From assembly GCA_947458475.1 (NCBI GenBank), contig CANGZP010000019.1, forward strand, positions 1 through 34,065: a DNA stretch of 34,065 nt, in the 5' to 3' direction. Every line of letters begins with the position of its first letter. The first letter of the stretch is position 1. The stretch comes from Cyclobacteriaceae bacterium. GTDB taxonomy: Bacteria > Bacteroidota > Bacteroidia > Cytophagales > Cyclobacteriaceae. Below the pieces are notes generated by a model. That model did not search any database, was not told where the DNA came from, and worked only from the letters and a program-made list of their open reading frames with translations. The position numbers were made by a program, and so were the translations under genes. This document shows positions 1 to 8,676 of this stretch, one piece after another.

Positions 1-944
1 GAGGAAATAATGAACCCAATTTTTTCTAAATCTTTCGCCCAACTTGGATCTTTGAGGATAAAAACTGGAAAATTGGGAGAGCCTTTAATTGTGGATAACC
101 GGCTCGTTTCTTGGTTAAAAATGCCCGCAAAATCTCGAATTTTCTGACTTTGAGCCTTATAAATATCCTGCGTCTCCAAAAACGCCTGCAAGTTTGCCGG
201 AGCACCTGGAGAGGATCCAGTAAAAATAGCTTGACTTTTTATCCCTGCAATCAGTTCCGATTTTCCCAAAATAATCCCCGCAGGCATCGCCAACCCTTTG
301 CCCAAAGATCCCGAAACCACCAGATTCACCTGAGGATATTGCCGTTCCGCATACGTACCAAAAAGGGATTTTCCCAATACCCCAAAAGCATGACTCTCAT
401 CTAAAAGCAGGGTTACTTCGTGTTTTTTTGCAAGTTCTTGTACCCATGCATACTCGTGTATCTCTGCACGGAGGGGATCCACGGTATTTCCCAAAATCAA
501 TATTTTCCTGGGAGAAAGTGCCTCCGATTGCTCCAAACACTTTTTTTTCCAGGAAACGAAATTCAACTGAGGGTCGACTTGTAATCCCACAGGAAGAATA
601 GCTGGGTGAGTGTCCGGTGCTGCCCAACAAATATCCGCCTTCGGATATAGCCATTGGGAAGCTGCAATTCCTGCCAAAAACCCAGAGCTCATCACCACGG
701 CTGCCTCAGCCTTTGCATTTTTTGCGAAAAACTTCTCAAACTCCTCGAAGACTTTCAGACGCACATTATTCACGCGACTCAGCCCATGATTTGCTCCATA
801 TTGTCGGAGACAATCCTGGAGCACTGCTCCATAATGCGCGTCCTCCTCCATTCCGAGGTAGGAGGTTCCGCTGAAAAAAAGATACTCCTTTTTTCCAATG
901 CGGACCACTGGACCTAGGGCCTGATTAAGGGATATGGGCTTCAC
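1..944 (-). CDS. BioF/KBL-like PLP-dependent aminotransferase (3' part beyond the window edge)
   Basis: Fold type I PLP enzyme of the alpha-oxoamine synthase/aminotransferase group, of which about 314 residues are visible; the C-terminus lies beyond position 1. I chose the GTG at 942-944 because an in-frame TAA sits immediately upstream. Residues seen: SGTSYLG near the N-terminus, GLSRVNN where BioF has its GxxGSR loop, DTHPAIL, the PLP-binding motif LLLDESHAFGVLG (Asp182, His185), and GSLGKGLAMPAG with Lys216 as the probable Schiff-base lysine. The family joins an amino acid to an acyl-thioester or transfers an amino group. The substrate cannot be read here and no biotin gene is nearby, so 7-keto-8-aminopelargonate synthase is only one possibility. 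It lies 8 bp after the VOC-protein stop on the same strand, so the two may be cotranscribed. Confidence 0.85.
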   Translation of the reverse strand, partial: MKPISLNQALGPVVRIGKKEYLFFSGTSYLGMEEDAHYGAVLQDCLRQYGANHGLSRVNNVRLKVFEEFEKFFAKNAKAEAAVVMSSGFLAGIAASQWLYPKADICWAAPDTHPAILPVGLQVDPQLNFVSWKKKCLEQSEALSPRKILILGNTVDPLRAEIHEYAWVQELAKKHEVTLLLDESHAFGVLGKSLFGTYAERQYPQVNLVVSGSLGKGLAMPAGIILGKSELIAGIKSQAIFTGSSPGAPANLQAFLETQDIYKAQSQKIRDFAGIFNQETSRLSTIKGSPNFPVFILKDPSWAKDLEKIGFIIS

Positions 945-952
945 TTACTCGA

Positions 953-1375
953 CTACTTCGCAAAAATCTGGGCCTGATCTTGGAAGGATTTAAACTCCAA
1001 GGCATTGCCACAAGGGTCCAAGAAAAACATAGTAGCCTGCTCACCCACCTCTCCTTTGAAACGGATGTAGGGCTCAATCACAAATTCAATGCCGTGGGCT
1101 TTGAGTTTGTCGGCCAAGTCGTGCCATTCCTCCCAACCGAGAATCGCACCGAAGTGGCGCACAGGAACATTTTTTCCATCCACCTCGTTAGTTTTGGCGT
1201 TGGCGAGTTCCTCCGGCTTGATGTGTGCCGAAAGCTGGTGACCAAAGAAGTTGAAGTCAATCCACTTGTCGGTACTCCTTCCAATATCACAGCCCAGGAG
1301 GCCCCCATAAAATTGGCGAGTTTCTTCAATGTCACGAATTGGAAAAGCGAGGTGGAAGGGTTTAAAGTCAGACAT
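953..1375 (-). CDS. VOC (glyoxalase/bleomycin resistance/dioxygenase) family protein
   Basis: A 140-residue protein with one vicinal-oxygen-chelate unit of two beta-alpha-beta-beta-beta modules. Visible features are [22 protein letters not shown] at the start (His8 a likely metal ligand), FGHQLSAH in the middle, HFGAILGW opening the second half, and [14 protein letters not shown] near the end, where the Glu is the usual last ligand. Such proteins are metal-dependent lyases, dioxygenases or resistance proteins; the substrate cannot be inferred. The start is an ATG at 1373-1375, divergent from the patatin gene with about 60 bp between them. It may share a transcript with the downstream PLP enzyme. 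Confidence 0.88.
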   Translation of the reverse strand: MSDFKPFHLAFPIRDIEETRQFYGGLLGCDIGRSTDKWIDFNFFGHQLSAHIKPEELANAKTNEVDGKNVPVRHFGAILGWEEWHDLADKLKAHGIEFVIEPYIRFKGEVGEQATMFFLDPCGNALEFKSFQDQAQIFAK

Positions 1376-1435
1376 AATGCTTAGTTTCGTTGGGTGATGT
1401 GTTCAGGGATTGATCGAAAATTGTACCCTAAATAT

Positions 1436-2335
1436 ATGGCAAAAAATAAAACAGTTTCATTGGTTTTGAGCAGCGGTGGCGCAAGAGGATTGGCGCACGT
1501 AGGAGTGATCGAAGAGCTGGAGCGTAGAGGATATACCATTACCGAAATTGCGGGCTGCTCTGCGGGTGCCCTAGTTGGAGGCATGTATGCCGCGGGCAAG
1601 CTGCCCGAATTCAAGGATTGGATCTGCAACCTCGATCGCGTAGATGTATTTTCCTTGATGGACTTTACGTTTTCAAGCCGTGGATTTATCAAAGGGGAAA
1701 AGGTCTACAAAGCCCTAAAAAAGGTGGTTCCCGACCAAGCCATTGAAGATTTACCCCTCCGATTTTCATGCAATGCCGTCGATGTCAACTCCGGAAAGGA
1801 GCATGTATTTGCGCATGGCAGTTTGTACAAAGCCATCCGAGCCTCGGGTAGTATCCCCTCGGTTTTCTTACCTGCTCAAATCGATAAACGAAACCTTATC
1901 GATGGAGGTGTTTTGAATCCCGTCCCCATCTCCTTACTTTCTGATCCTCATAACACCCTCGTGGTGGTGGTCAATACAAATAGCTTGGCCGAACATTTTC
2001 TCCCCCCTCCACACAAAAAATCAACCAAAAAACAGTCTCTTAACTTACCAGAATGGCTGATGGACTACCAGAATAAGATGAAAGCCTTTTTCCCGGAGGA
2101 GGAGAAAAAAGTCCAACAAAAGCGCTATTCCGCTCTGGAACTGGTCACCCGCTCTTTTGACTTGCTCCAAGACCGCTACTGCCAACTGCTGCTTGAAAAT
2201 TATCCAGTAGAGGTCGAAATCAAGGTTGCCAGTAGTCAGGCAGGAACACTGGAGTTTCACCGGGCCGCGGAACTGATTGAAGTGGGGAGAATCAAAGCTT
2301 CTGAGGCCTTAGATCGATTGGAAAATGGAAATTGA
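1436..2335 (+). CDS. Patatin-like phospholipase family protein
   Basis: A 299-residue serine lipase/acyl hydrolase of the patatin family, likely acting on phospholipids or acyl esters. The oxyanion-hole sequence SSGGARGLAHVGV lies near residues 11-23, the nucleophile elbow GCSAG places Ser42, and IDGGVLNPVPI supplies the catalytic Asp156 of the Ser-Asp dyad. There is no signal peptide, so the protein is probably cytoplasmic. Upstream GTG/ATG codons at 1394-1399 would add a poorly conserved extension; the ATG at 1436 is preferred because the domain begins right after it. The C-terminal third is charged, without a recognised domain. The stop overlaps the methyltransferase start by 11 bases, so the two genes are probably translated together. 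Confidence 0.9.
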   Translation: MAKNKTVSLVLSSGGARGLAHVGVIEELERRGYTITEIAGCSAGALVGGMYAAGKLPEFKDWICNLDRVDVFSLMDFTFSSRGFIKGEKVYKALKKVVPDQAIEDLPLRFSCNAVDVNSGKEHVFAHGSLYKAIRASGSIPSVFLPAQIDKRNLIDGGVLNPVPISLLSDPHNTLVVVVNTNSLAEHFLPPPHKKSTKKQSLNLPEWLMDYQNKMKAFFPEEEKKVQQKRYSALELVTRSFDLLQDRYCQLLLENYPVEVEIKVASSQAGTLEFHRAAELIEVGRIKASEALDRLENGN

Positions 2336-2942
2336 CGAACTGAATCGCCTGCTTGGCAATGTGGATAACTACCTTTTGGATCAACTCTTAAAAGGTCGAT
2401 TTACCAAGGACATGAAGATCTTGGATGTGGGCTGTGGCGAAGGCCGCAATGCAATCTATTTCCTTCAAAAAAACTACCCCATTTTTGGCATCGATCCGAA
2501 TGAGGTGGCCATTCAGTATTGCCGGTACCTGGCCAAAAGTATTCAGCCTGAAACAGACATCCACCGCTTTCAGGTAGGCGATGGGGCTGCCATCCCCTTT
2601 CATGCAGCTGCATTTGATGCCGTCATCAGTTCGGCCGTGCTCCACTTCGCAGAGGGGCATGCTCATTTTTGGAAAATGATTTCTGAAATCCATCGCGTAC
2701 TTAAGCCAGGAGGGATTTTTTGGATGCGCATGTGTACGGGCTTTGGCAACATCCTGGAAGAAAGTCAGGATTTAGGAGAAGGGAGGTATGCGCTACCAGA
2801 CGGATCCGAACGGTATGTGCTCTTACCTGAAGGCCTGCAGCAATTGGAAAAGATGGGCTTTCAGTTCCTCGAAGCACCCAAAACCGTCCTTGTCTACGGG
2901 CAGCGTGAGATGGGGGTATTTTTGATGGAGAAAAAGTTTTAA
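2325..2942 (+). CDS. Class I SAM-dependent methyltransferase
   Basis: A 205-residue methyltransferase with a Rossmann SAM-binding domain. Motif I is ILDVGCGEGRNAIYF (about residues 32-46), the acidic strand is FGIDPNE, motif IV is FDAVISSAVLHF, and the post-motif is RVLKPGGIFWMRM. The acceptor is unknown. The ATG lies inside the end of the patatin gene (11-base overlap), which fits a two-gene operon. The gene ends 16 bp from the convergent eboF stop, with no obvious terminator hairpin in between. Confidence 0.9.
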   Translation: MEIDELNRLLGNVDNYLLDQLLKGRFTKDMKILDVGCGEGRNAIYFLQKNYPIFGIDPNEVAIQYCRYLAKSIQPETDIHRFQVGDGAAIPFHAAAFDAVISSAVLHFAEGHAHFWKMISEIHRVLKPGGIFWMRMCTGFGNILEESQDLGEGRYALPDGSERYVLLPEGLQQLEKMGFQFLEAPKTVLVYGQREMGVFLMEKKF

Positions 2943-2958
2943 CTGATCCTGCTCGACA

Positions 2959-4332
2959 CTATTTCCCCTGTATCGCATTCACAATCAAGTCAAAAACGCT
3001 CGTGGGAGCAATGCGCTCTGCCTGCGTTAACGAGGCCTCACAAACCAATAGCGGCTTGTCCAAGTCCGATTCCGGGACACGTCCATGGGCGCCCTTGACC
3101 AAGGTGGCGTCCAAGGGAATCACATCCATCAAATACCGAAAACCAAGCTTCTTCTTCAAGAGCTTGGTCCCCACCTTGAGCATAGGAATTGGGATGGCAG
3201 GGTCCATGATCAGTTCCACAGGATCATAGCCGGGCTTGCGGTGGATGTCTACACAGCGGGCATAGTCTGGGGCTTTGGCATCCTCTAGCCAGAAGTAGTA
3301 GGTAAACCAGGAGTTGGCATCTGCCACGACCACCAAATCACCGGAGCGCGCATGGTCCAGGTGGGCCTCTTTTTTTCCTTGGGCATCCAACACTTTTTCC
3401 ACACCGGGCACTTGCGCAAGTAGGGCCTGCACCTCAGCAAGGAGGGATTGATCCTGCACATGCACATGAGCGACCTGATGGTCTGCCACAGCAAAAACGG
3501 TCGAAGTACCGGCATCGAGAGTTTCCAGGCCCAGTTCATTTTTCACTTGAATCCATCCCTTCTCTCGGAAAATACGGTTAAGGTGGATTGGCTGAGAAAC
3601 AGTCGTAATGCCATATTCGGATAGCAGCAAGACTTGGGTTCCTTGACTTTCAAAATAGGTGATTAGGTCCTTAGCCAGGTCGTCAATTTCCCGCAGGTCT
3701 TTCCCAATTTTGGCAAAATCAATCCCATACTTCTGCAACGCATAGTCCAGATGGGGCAGGTAGATCAAGTTGAGCGTTGGGGAATGCCATTGGTCCACCT
3801 TTTTGGCTGCCTCTGCTATCCAGCGGCTTGAAGCGATGGTCGTCGCGGGTCCCCAAAAGCTAAAAAGTGGAAAAGGGCCCAATTCGGCTTGCAGACGATC
3901 CCGAAGTTCCATAGGTTGGGAATGACAATCGGGCAACTTTCGTCCATCGGCAGGATACAGGGGTCTTGGCGTCACGGCAAAGTCCGCCGTGGTATACATG
4001 TTATACCACCAAAAAAGGTTGGCCACGGTAAATGTAGGATCCTCTTTGCGCAGCAAGTCCCAAACCTTGTCCCCTTGAACGAGCTTGTTGGACTGCCTCC
4101 AAAACTTGATTTCACACTCCTCTTCGAAGTACCAGCCATTGCCTACAATGCCATTTTCGGAAGGCCACTTCCCTGTGAGATAGGTGGATTGCGCAGAGCA
4201 GGTCACCGCAGGAAGCACGGGCTCCACCACGGCTTGATGCTTCGATGCAATCCATTGTTTCAAAAATGGAGTATGCTCCCCAATTACTCTTGGTGAAAGG
4301 GCGACGATATCGAGGACAACGGTTTTTTTCAT
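2959..4332 (-). CDS. eboF: EboF-like protein, alkaline phosphatase/nucleotide pyrophosphatase superfamily
   Basis: Last gene of the ebo cluster, 457 residues from the ATG at 4330-4332; a longer reading frame from 4449 would overlap eboE and was rejected. The fold is recognisable: VVLDIVAL (Asp8), nucleophile motif PAVTCSAQSTYLTG (Thr44), LPHLDYALQKYG (Asp196), LLSEYGITTV (Glu239, Tyr240), DIHRKPGYDPVEL, and GAHGR near the end (His416). Compared with the usual D-x-x-G-H-x-x-G and SDHG motifs, the metal-ligand His appears as Gln200 and the Asp-His pair as Glu239-Tyr240. The nucleophile and some ligands remain, so activity may be altered rather than lost. No signal peptide is visible. It starts 29 bp after eboE. 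Confidence 0.87.
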   Translation of the reverse strand: MKKTVVLDIVALSPRVIGEHTPFLKQWIASKHQAVVEPVLPAVTCSAQSTYLTGKWPSENGIVGNGWYFEEECEIKFWRQSNKLVQGDKVWDLLRKEDPTFTVANLFWWYNMYTTADFAVTPRPLYPADGRKLPDCHSQPMELRDRLQAELGPFPLFSFWGPATTIASSRWIAEAAKKVDQWHSPTLNLIYLPHLDYALQKYGIDFAKIGKDLREIDDLAKDLITYFESQGTQVLLLSEYGITTVSQPIHLNRIFREKGWIQVKNELGLETLDAGTSTVFAVADHQVAHVHVQDQSLLAEVQALLAQVPGVEKVLDAQGKKEAHLDHARSGDLVVVADANSWFTYYFWLEDAKAPDYARCVDIHRKPGYDPVELIMDPAIPIPMLKVGTKLLKKKLGFRYLMDVIPLDATLVKGAHGRVPESDLDKPLLVCEASLTQAERIAPTSVFDLIVNAIQGK

Positions 4333-4361
4333 GGGTTTGAAAAATGGAATGCGGGGATCAA

Positions 4362-5573
4362 TTACTGGAGTTGCTCCCGAACCCAGGCCAACTCTCGAGA
4401 GATGGCCTCTCCCAAGGTGAGGTGCGTGTCTTCTGGAAGAACCTCCCAAGTGTACGTTTCCACTTCCAAGTGTTTGGTGATGCTTGGATCTGCATGGACT
4501 AATTTCAACACCTCCACAATGTCCTCCTGTGTGGACTGAAAGGTGCCGTAATTTTCAAGAAAAATAGGAACATGGAAATGTACGCGCCACTCCAAATCCT
4601 GGGTTTCTCCTAGTTGTGTAAGGGCTTGGGGTAAGTCGGGATAGGAATTCAAGCCCCCAGATTTTGTGCTCCCCACCACTTGGTGGAGGTAGGTGGTATC
4701 GGCAAATTCTGCAAGCCTTTTTCCGATGCTAAACCGCTCGTAGGGCGATTCAGGAAGTAGCAATTTGAGGGCAGCGGAAAGCTGAATTTTGCCAATTCCA
4801 ATCCCCGCCTGCTTCAATTTTTTGAATGCCTCTTTTGGCTTTTCGTAGCCAATCGCAAAATGACATACATCGTAACACACCTGGAGGTGGTCTTTGATCA
4901 GTTTTTCTGCGGCTTTTTCGGTAATCCCAAGTTGCTTGGCAAGGCTAACCTTCCCAACTGGCAGAAGCCATTCCTTAAAATACCGGATCAATTCCTCAGA
5001 ATTCTCAAGCAAGCCATCCGGTTCGGGCTCAATGTCTAAGTGAAGGAATTTTCCCGTTTCCTTGTTCAGCTTGACCAACTCTTCCACAACGGCAATCAAG
5101 TGAGTAGTGGCTTTTTCATAGGCCTCCTTCTTTTCCAAATCAGTCACAAACCAATGCCTGTACGTCAGCGGGGAAGTGGAAATTCCGCCTTCTACCCCTT
5201 CGGGAAGCAGCTCAGCTAAAATTCGAAAACTACGAATTGTGTAATCTAGTCGGTCCTCCGTGGTCCAATCTGGAGCATGTACCTGTTCCTTCACCTTGGT
5301 TCGGTGAAATCCACCGTAAGGAAAGCAGTTTAGGGTAAAAACGTAGGTGTTACTTTTTTTCAGCCAATCCCGAAACTCTTGCAGGCGATCCGGACGCTCC
5401 AATACCAAGGCTGCTTCATGAGAAAGGCGAAGGCCAATGCCAAAAGCACCCTTGTGGGTCAAGCGTTTCTTTACTTCAGGAATGTATATTTTCAGGTTTT
5501 GAAAGGTAGCATCCCAAGTTTCCCCTGCATGGATGTTGCTGCAATAGCTTAAATGGAGGTCCTTGATGTTCAT
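4362..5573 (-). CDS. eboE: EboE-like protein, xylose-isomerase-type TIM barrel (metabolite traffic protein)
   Basis: A 403-residue TIM-barrel protein related to sugar isomerases/endonuclease IV-like enzymes. It opens with HLSYCSNIHAGETW. Likely divalent-metal residues are Glu182 in LDIEPEPDG, Asp235 and His238 in CYDVCHF, His332/His334 in RVHFHVP and Glu370 in HLEVETYTW. I used the ATG at 5571-5573; a TTG six bases upstream is possible. It starts 14 bp after eboD and ends 29 bp before eboF. In other organisms EboE is listed as a metabolite traffic protein of the ebo cluster; the substrate is unknown. The intact metal-binding pattern argues that it is an active enzyme. Confidence 0.9.
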   Translation of the reverse strand: MNIKDLHLSYCSNIHAGETWDATFQNLKIYIPEVKKRLTHKGAFGIGLRLSHEAALVLERPDRLQEFRDWLKKSNTYVFTLNCFPYGGFHRTKVKEQVHAPDWTTEDRLDYTIRSFRILAELLPEGVEGGISTSPLTYRHWFVTDLEKKEAYEKATTHLIAVVEELVKLNKETGKFLHLDIEPEPDGLLENSEELIRYFKEWLLPVGKVSLAKQLGITEKAAEKLIKDHLQVCYDVCHFAIGYEKPKEAFKKLKQAGIGIGKIQLSAALKLLLPESPYERFSIGKRLAEFADTTYLHQVVGSTKSGGLNSYPDLPQALTQLGETQDLEWRVHFHVPIFLENYGTFQSTQEDIVEVLKLVHADPSITKHLEVETYTWEVLPEDTHLTLGEAISRELAWVREQLQ

Positions 5574-5587
5574 AGGCAACGAGTAAC

Positions 5588-6739
5588 TTAACCTTGGATG
5601 GTGCCTTGCTTTTCCCAGCGCTGAAGAAGATGTAAGGCTTTCACAATCAAGTTAGCGTCCATTTCATGCACCTCCACGCCTTTTCCTAACTTTTCTAGCA
5701 ACATGATTGTGAGGGTACCTCCCAGGTGCTCTTGAAATTCTTTGAGTCCTTGAAGCAAGGCCTCCTCTTGAAGTTCGGGAGCGTACAAAGACAGTCCCAA
5801 GACATGAAACACCTTAAAAACACGGAGTAAATCGCCTTCTTCTATTCGCCCTTGCAAAAAGGAATAGGCCGAATCCAGTGCAATGCCTATGGCAACTGCC
5901 TCTCCGTGGCGAATTCGAAAGTCACTCAATTTCTCCAATTTGTGCGCCGCCCAATGTCCAAAATCCAGTGGTCTGCTCGAGCCAAACTCAAAAGGATCTG
6001 CACCTGCAATATGGTCCATGTGGTGCTGCGCGCTGCGGATGATGTGCTCCTTCATGGGCTCCATCTCCCGACTCGCAAGTGTGGGTGCTGCTTTTTCTAG
6101 CCACTCAAAAAACTCCAAGTCCTTGATCAAAGCCACCTTGATGGCTTCCGAAATCCCCGAAGCCCAATCCCGGTCTTGCAAACTTTCCAAAAAGTTAAAG
6201 TCATTGAGTACCGCAAAGGGTGGGGTAAAGGTGCCCAGGTAATTTTTTTTACCGAAGGCATTGATGCTATTCTTTACTCCAACAGCGGAATCGTTTTGGG
6301 ACAAGACCGTTGTAGGAATTCGGATCAGGCGAATTCCTCGATGGGAGATCGCTGCAGCAAAGCCCACCATGTCCAGTACCGCTCCACCGCCGATCGCAGC
6401 GATGTAGGAATGCCGATCGATACCAAAGCTATTGGTGGCCTCCACCACCTGTTGGTAGGCATCAGGATCATTTTTGCAAGCCTCTCCCCCAGCTACCACT
6501 AGCGGCTCAGCCACTAGGGCAAGTCGTGAAGGATAAGCCGCTACATAGTTTTTGATCTGGGAAATCAACTCCGAATGATGGGCCACTACTCCGGAGTCCA
6601 ACACAAAAAATACCCGTGCCAATTGCCCTTCTGGGAAGGTATCGGCAAACAAGGTTTGGGAGGCTGCAAACAAATTCTCCGTGAACGCAACCGGGTAGCG
6701 AAAGGGTACCGAGAAAGATTGTTGGAGAATCGTGGACAT
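5588..6739 (-). CDS. eboD: EboD-like sugar-phosphate cyclase (3-dehydroquinate synthase homologue)
   Basis: A 383-residue member of the 3-dehydroquinate synthase fold. The NAD-binding loop is IGGGAVLDMVGF (117-127). Zinc ligands match AroB: Glu198 in SGISEAIKVAL, His262 in FGHWAAHKLE and His278 in RIRHGEAVAIG, with the usual 16-residue spacing between the two His. The substrate loop reads LSQNDSAVGVKNSIN instead of the AroB form with VDSSVGGKTGIN, which together with the operon marks it as the ebo paralogue rather than the shikimate enzyme. It probably cyclises a sugar phosphate or related acid; the product is unknown. It follows eboC after a 61-bp gap, the longest in the cluster. Confidence 0.9.
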   Translation of the reverse strand: MSTILQQSFSVPFRYPVAFTENLFAASQTLFADTFPEGQLARVFFVLDSGVVAHHSELISQIKNYVAAYPSRLALVAEPLVVAGGEACKNDPDAYQQVVEATNSFGIDRHSYIAAIGGGAVLDMVGFAAAISHRGIRLIRIPTTVLSQNDSAVGVKNSINAFGKKNYLGTFTPPFAVLNDFNFLESLQDRDWASGISEAIKVALIKDLEFFEWLEKAAPTLASREMEPMKEHIIRSAQHHMDHIAGADPFEFGSSRPLDFGHWAAHKLEKLSDFRIRHGEAVAIGIALDSAYSFLQGRIEEGDLLRVFKVFHVLGLSLYAPELQEEALLQGLKEFQEHLGGTLTIMLLEKLGKGVEVHEMDANLIVKALHLLQRWEKQGTIQG

Positions 6740-6800
6740 TTTGGGAGGGGATAACTCGTCTTGAGAAGCAAGTTGTGAAAGAAATTGAATTATTCGGTGT

Positions 6801-7715
6801 TTAAGTCACTGCAAATTTTTTGGCGAGGCCTAGAGAAATGGGTAAAAGCACCAAAATCAAGAGCCCAATGGGCCAACCCGAAAATGCGGTGGCCAAAGCC
6901 GCGTTGACCACAATCAGCGAAAGCACGGCTGCTTTGACCGACTTGCCAATGTATTGCGGTTCTTGGGTACGAATGGCTTTTAAAAGCGGTGGAAAGAGTC
7001 GGTAGCCCAAAAAGGCTAAAAATGGCAAAATCTGCAGGTAGCCCGGACTCTTCACAAAGGCCAAAATAAAGATCGCCACAAAGATGCTCGTGTACATGCC
7101 TGCCCCTAGAAATAGCGCATTCCTGTTTTTTCCATGCACCTCTCCTCTACTAATGATCGTAATCGCCGCGACATAGACTAGGGGAAGCAAACCCAAGTAC
7201 CAGGTAGTATTCAGCAATGCAGGAACTACCGAGATCCCCAAAAGGAGATTTCCACTGCGGCAAAGCCCCATGTTGATGGGTCCAAATACCTGCTGGTGTT
7301 TGCCCCAGTAATCGTACAGCAAGGCGCAGCATGCGACAGCGATGGCTAGGCCTCCTGCCATAAGATTCACTTGAAAAGCAGAGGTAATTCCTCCCAGAAG
7401 CAGGAGCGTAGCCATCCCAATTGCTCCTTGTTTGGAAACTCGTCCACTGGGAATCGGGCGCTCCGGACGTTCCACAGCATCCAGTTCCGCATCGGCAATG
7501 TCGTTGAAAGCCACCCCTCCACCATACAGTCCGATGGTGCTCAGCGATAGCCAAAGTAGGTTCCACCAGAAGTCTTGGTCACCATAGATCCAGTTGGTGG
7601 CCATGGCATCCCAAGCACCTGCAATCGCAAATCCCGCCCAAATATCTGCCACCGCCGTGACCACATTGGCCGGCCGGGTGAGTTGGAGGTAGGCGAAAAT
7701 CTTGGAATTGGCCAT
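6801..7715 (-). CDS. eboC: EboC-like UbiA-family membrane prenyltransferase homologue
   Basis: A 304-residue integral membrane protein of the UbiA fold with about eight to nine hydrophobic helices. The first Asp-rich motif is present as FNDIADAELD (Asn71, Asp72, Asp75, Asp79), followed by RPERPIPSGR and YDYWGKH. Where UbiA enzymes carry the second Asp-rich motif, this protein has ISRGEVHGKNRNA (about 188-200), without the Asp pair. In UbiA members both motifs bind Mg and prenyl diphosphate, so the reaction or the diphosphate binding may differ. The ATG at 7713-7715 lies only 3 bp after the eboB stop, implying coupled translation. Confidence 0.9.
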   Translation of the reverse strand: MANSKIFAYLQLTRPANVVTAVADIWAGFAIAGAWDAMATNWIYGDQDFWWNLLWLSLSTIGLYGGGVAFNDIADAELDAVERPERPIPSGRVSKQGAIGMATLLLLGGITSAFQVNLMAGGLAIAVACCALLYDYWGKHQQVFGPINMGLCRSGNLLLGISVVPALLNTTWYLGLLPLVYVAAITIISRGEVHGKNRNALFLGAGMYTSIFVAIFILAFVKSPGYLQILPFLAFLGYRLFPPLLKAIRTQEPQYIGKSVKAAVLSLIVVNAALATAFSGWPIGLLILVLLPISLGLAKKFAVT

Positions 7716-7718
7716 GAT

Positions 7719-8630
7719 TTAGTTTTCTACGCGGTCATCTGGACCTTCCACGCGCGGCACCTGCCCACCGCGAAGTACAGAGTTGCCGCCCAGTTTCTTG
7801 GTTTGGTCGATCGGCGCTGCTTTGAGCCAATCGTCCTCATGCATCTGCCCACTCAAGCCAAATACAGTGAGTGCATTTTGGTAGGTAGTCAAGCGAACAT
7901 GCTCCTCAGGTACGCCCATTTTGCGCATCAGCGCGGCAGTTTTAGGCACGGCAATGGGATCAGAGATGCCCCAATCCGCGGCCGAGTTCACAATGATGCG
8001 TTCCGGACCATATTGCTTGACGATTTCCACCATGCGCTCCGAGCCCATCTTGGTATGTGGATAAATGGTGAAGGCTGCCCAAAAACCGCGATCAAGCACC
8101 TCTTTGACTGTTTCCTCGTTGTTGTGATCCACTACCACCCAATACGGATCCATGCCGTGTTCCACCGCCACATCCATGGATCGGGTTGTGCCTTTCTTCT
8201 TATCCCGGTGGGGAGTATGGATCAAAACGGGTAGCTCCACCTCTTTGGCCAACTCTAATTGCAGGCGGTAAAATCGATCTTCGGCTTTAGTTTGGTCATC
8301 GTAACCAATTTCGCCGATGGCGACCACCCCTTCTTTTCCCGCATAGAGGGGCAGAAGTTCCATGACCTGTTCTGCCAAAGCCACATTGTTGGCCTCCTTG
8401 GAATTGAGTCCCATGGTGCAGTAGTGAACGATACCAAATTGGCTGGCACGAAAACGCTCCCAGCCCACTAGCGTAGAAAAATAGTCTTTGAAGGAACCTA
8501 CTTCCGTGCGGGGCTGTCCCAGCCAGAACGCAGGTTCGATCGTGGCCACAATGCCTGCTTTGCGCATGGCTTCGTAGTCGTCGGTAGTTCTAGAAACGAG
8601 GTGAATGTGGGGATCTATGTACATTTCCAT
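7719..8630 (-). CDS. eboB: EboB-like TatD-family metal-dependent hydrolase
   Basis: A 303-residue amidohydrolase-superfamily TIM barrel of the TatD type. The full set of metal ligands is visible: DPHIH (His8, His10), GEIGYD (Glu107), LIHTPH (His138), VDHNNEE (His169) and SAADWG (Asp219). TatD proteins are metal-dependent hydrolases, some of them nucleases; in the ebo cluster the substrate is unknown. The tail after about residue 260 (GQMHEDDWL, then a Gly/Pro-rich end) is longer than the classical TatD core. It starts 46 bp after eboA and is almost fused to eboC. Confidence 0.9.
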   Translation of the reverse strand: MEMYIDPHIHLVSRTTDDYEAMRKAGIVATIEPAFWLGQPRTEVGSFKDYFSTLVGWERFRASQFGIVHYCTMGLNSKEANNVALAEQVMELLPLYAGKEGVVAIGEIGYDDQTKAEDRFYRLQLELAKEVELPVLIHTPHRDKKKGTTRSMDVAVEHGMDPYWVVVDHNNEETVKEVLDRGFWAAFTIYPHTKMGSERMVEIVKQYGPERIIVNSAADWGISDPIAVPKTAALMRKMGVPEEHVRLTTYQNALTVFGLSGQMHEDDWLKAAPIDQTKKLGGNSVLRGGQVPRVEGPDDRVEN

Positions 8631-8676
8631 GAGTATATACTGAGGGATGGGGGTGAATTTAGGGGTTGAGGAGCGA

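Noticed and set aside
397-654. Minus-strand open frame of 85 codons
   Set aside because: It lies in another frame of the same strand as the PLP enzyme, whose frame has clear BioF-like motifs throughout.
4333-4449. N-terminal extension of eboF
   Set aside because: It would overlap eboE and its composition is that of a shadow frame; the conserved strand begins at the ATG at 4332.
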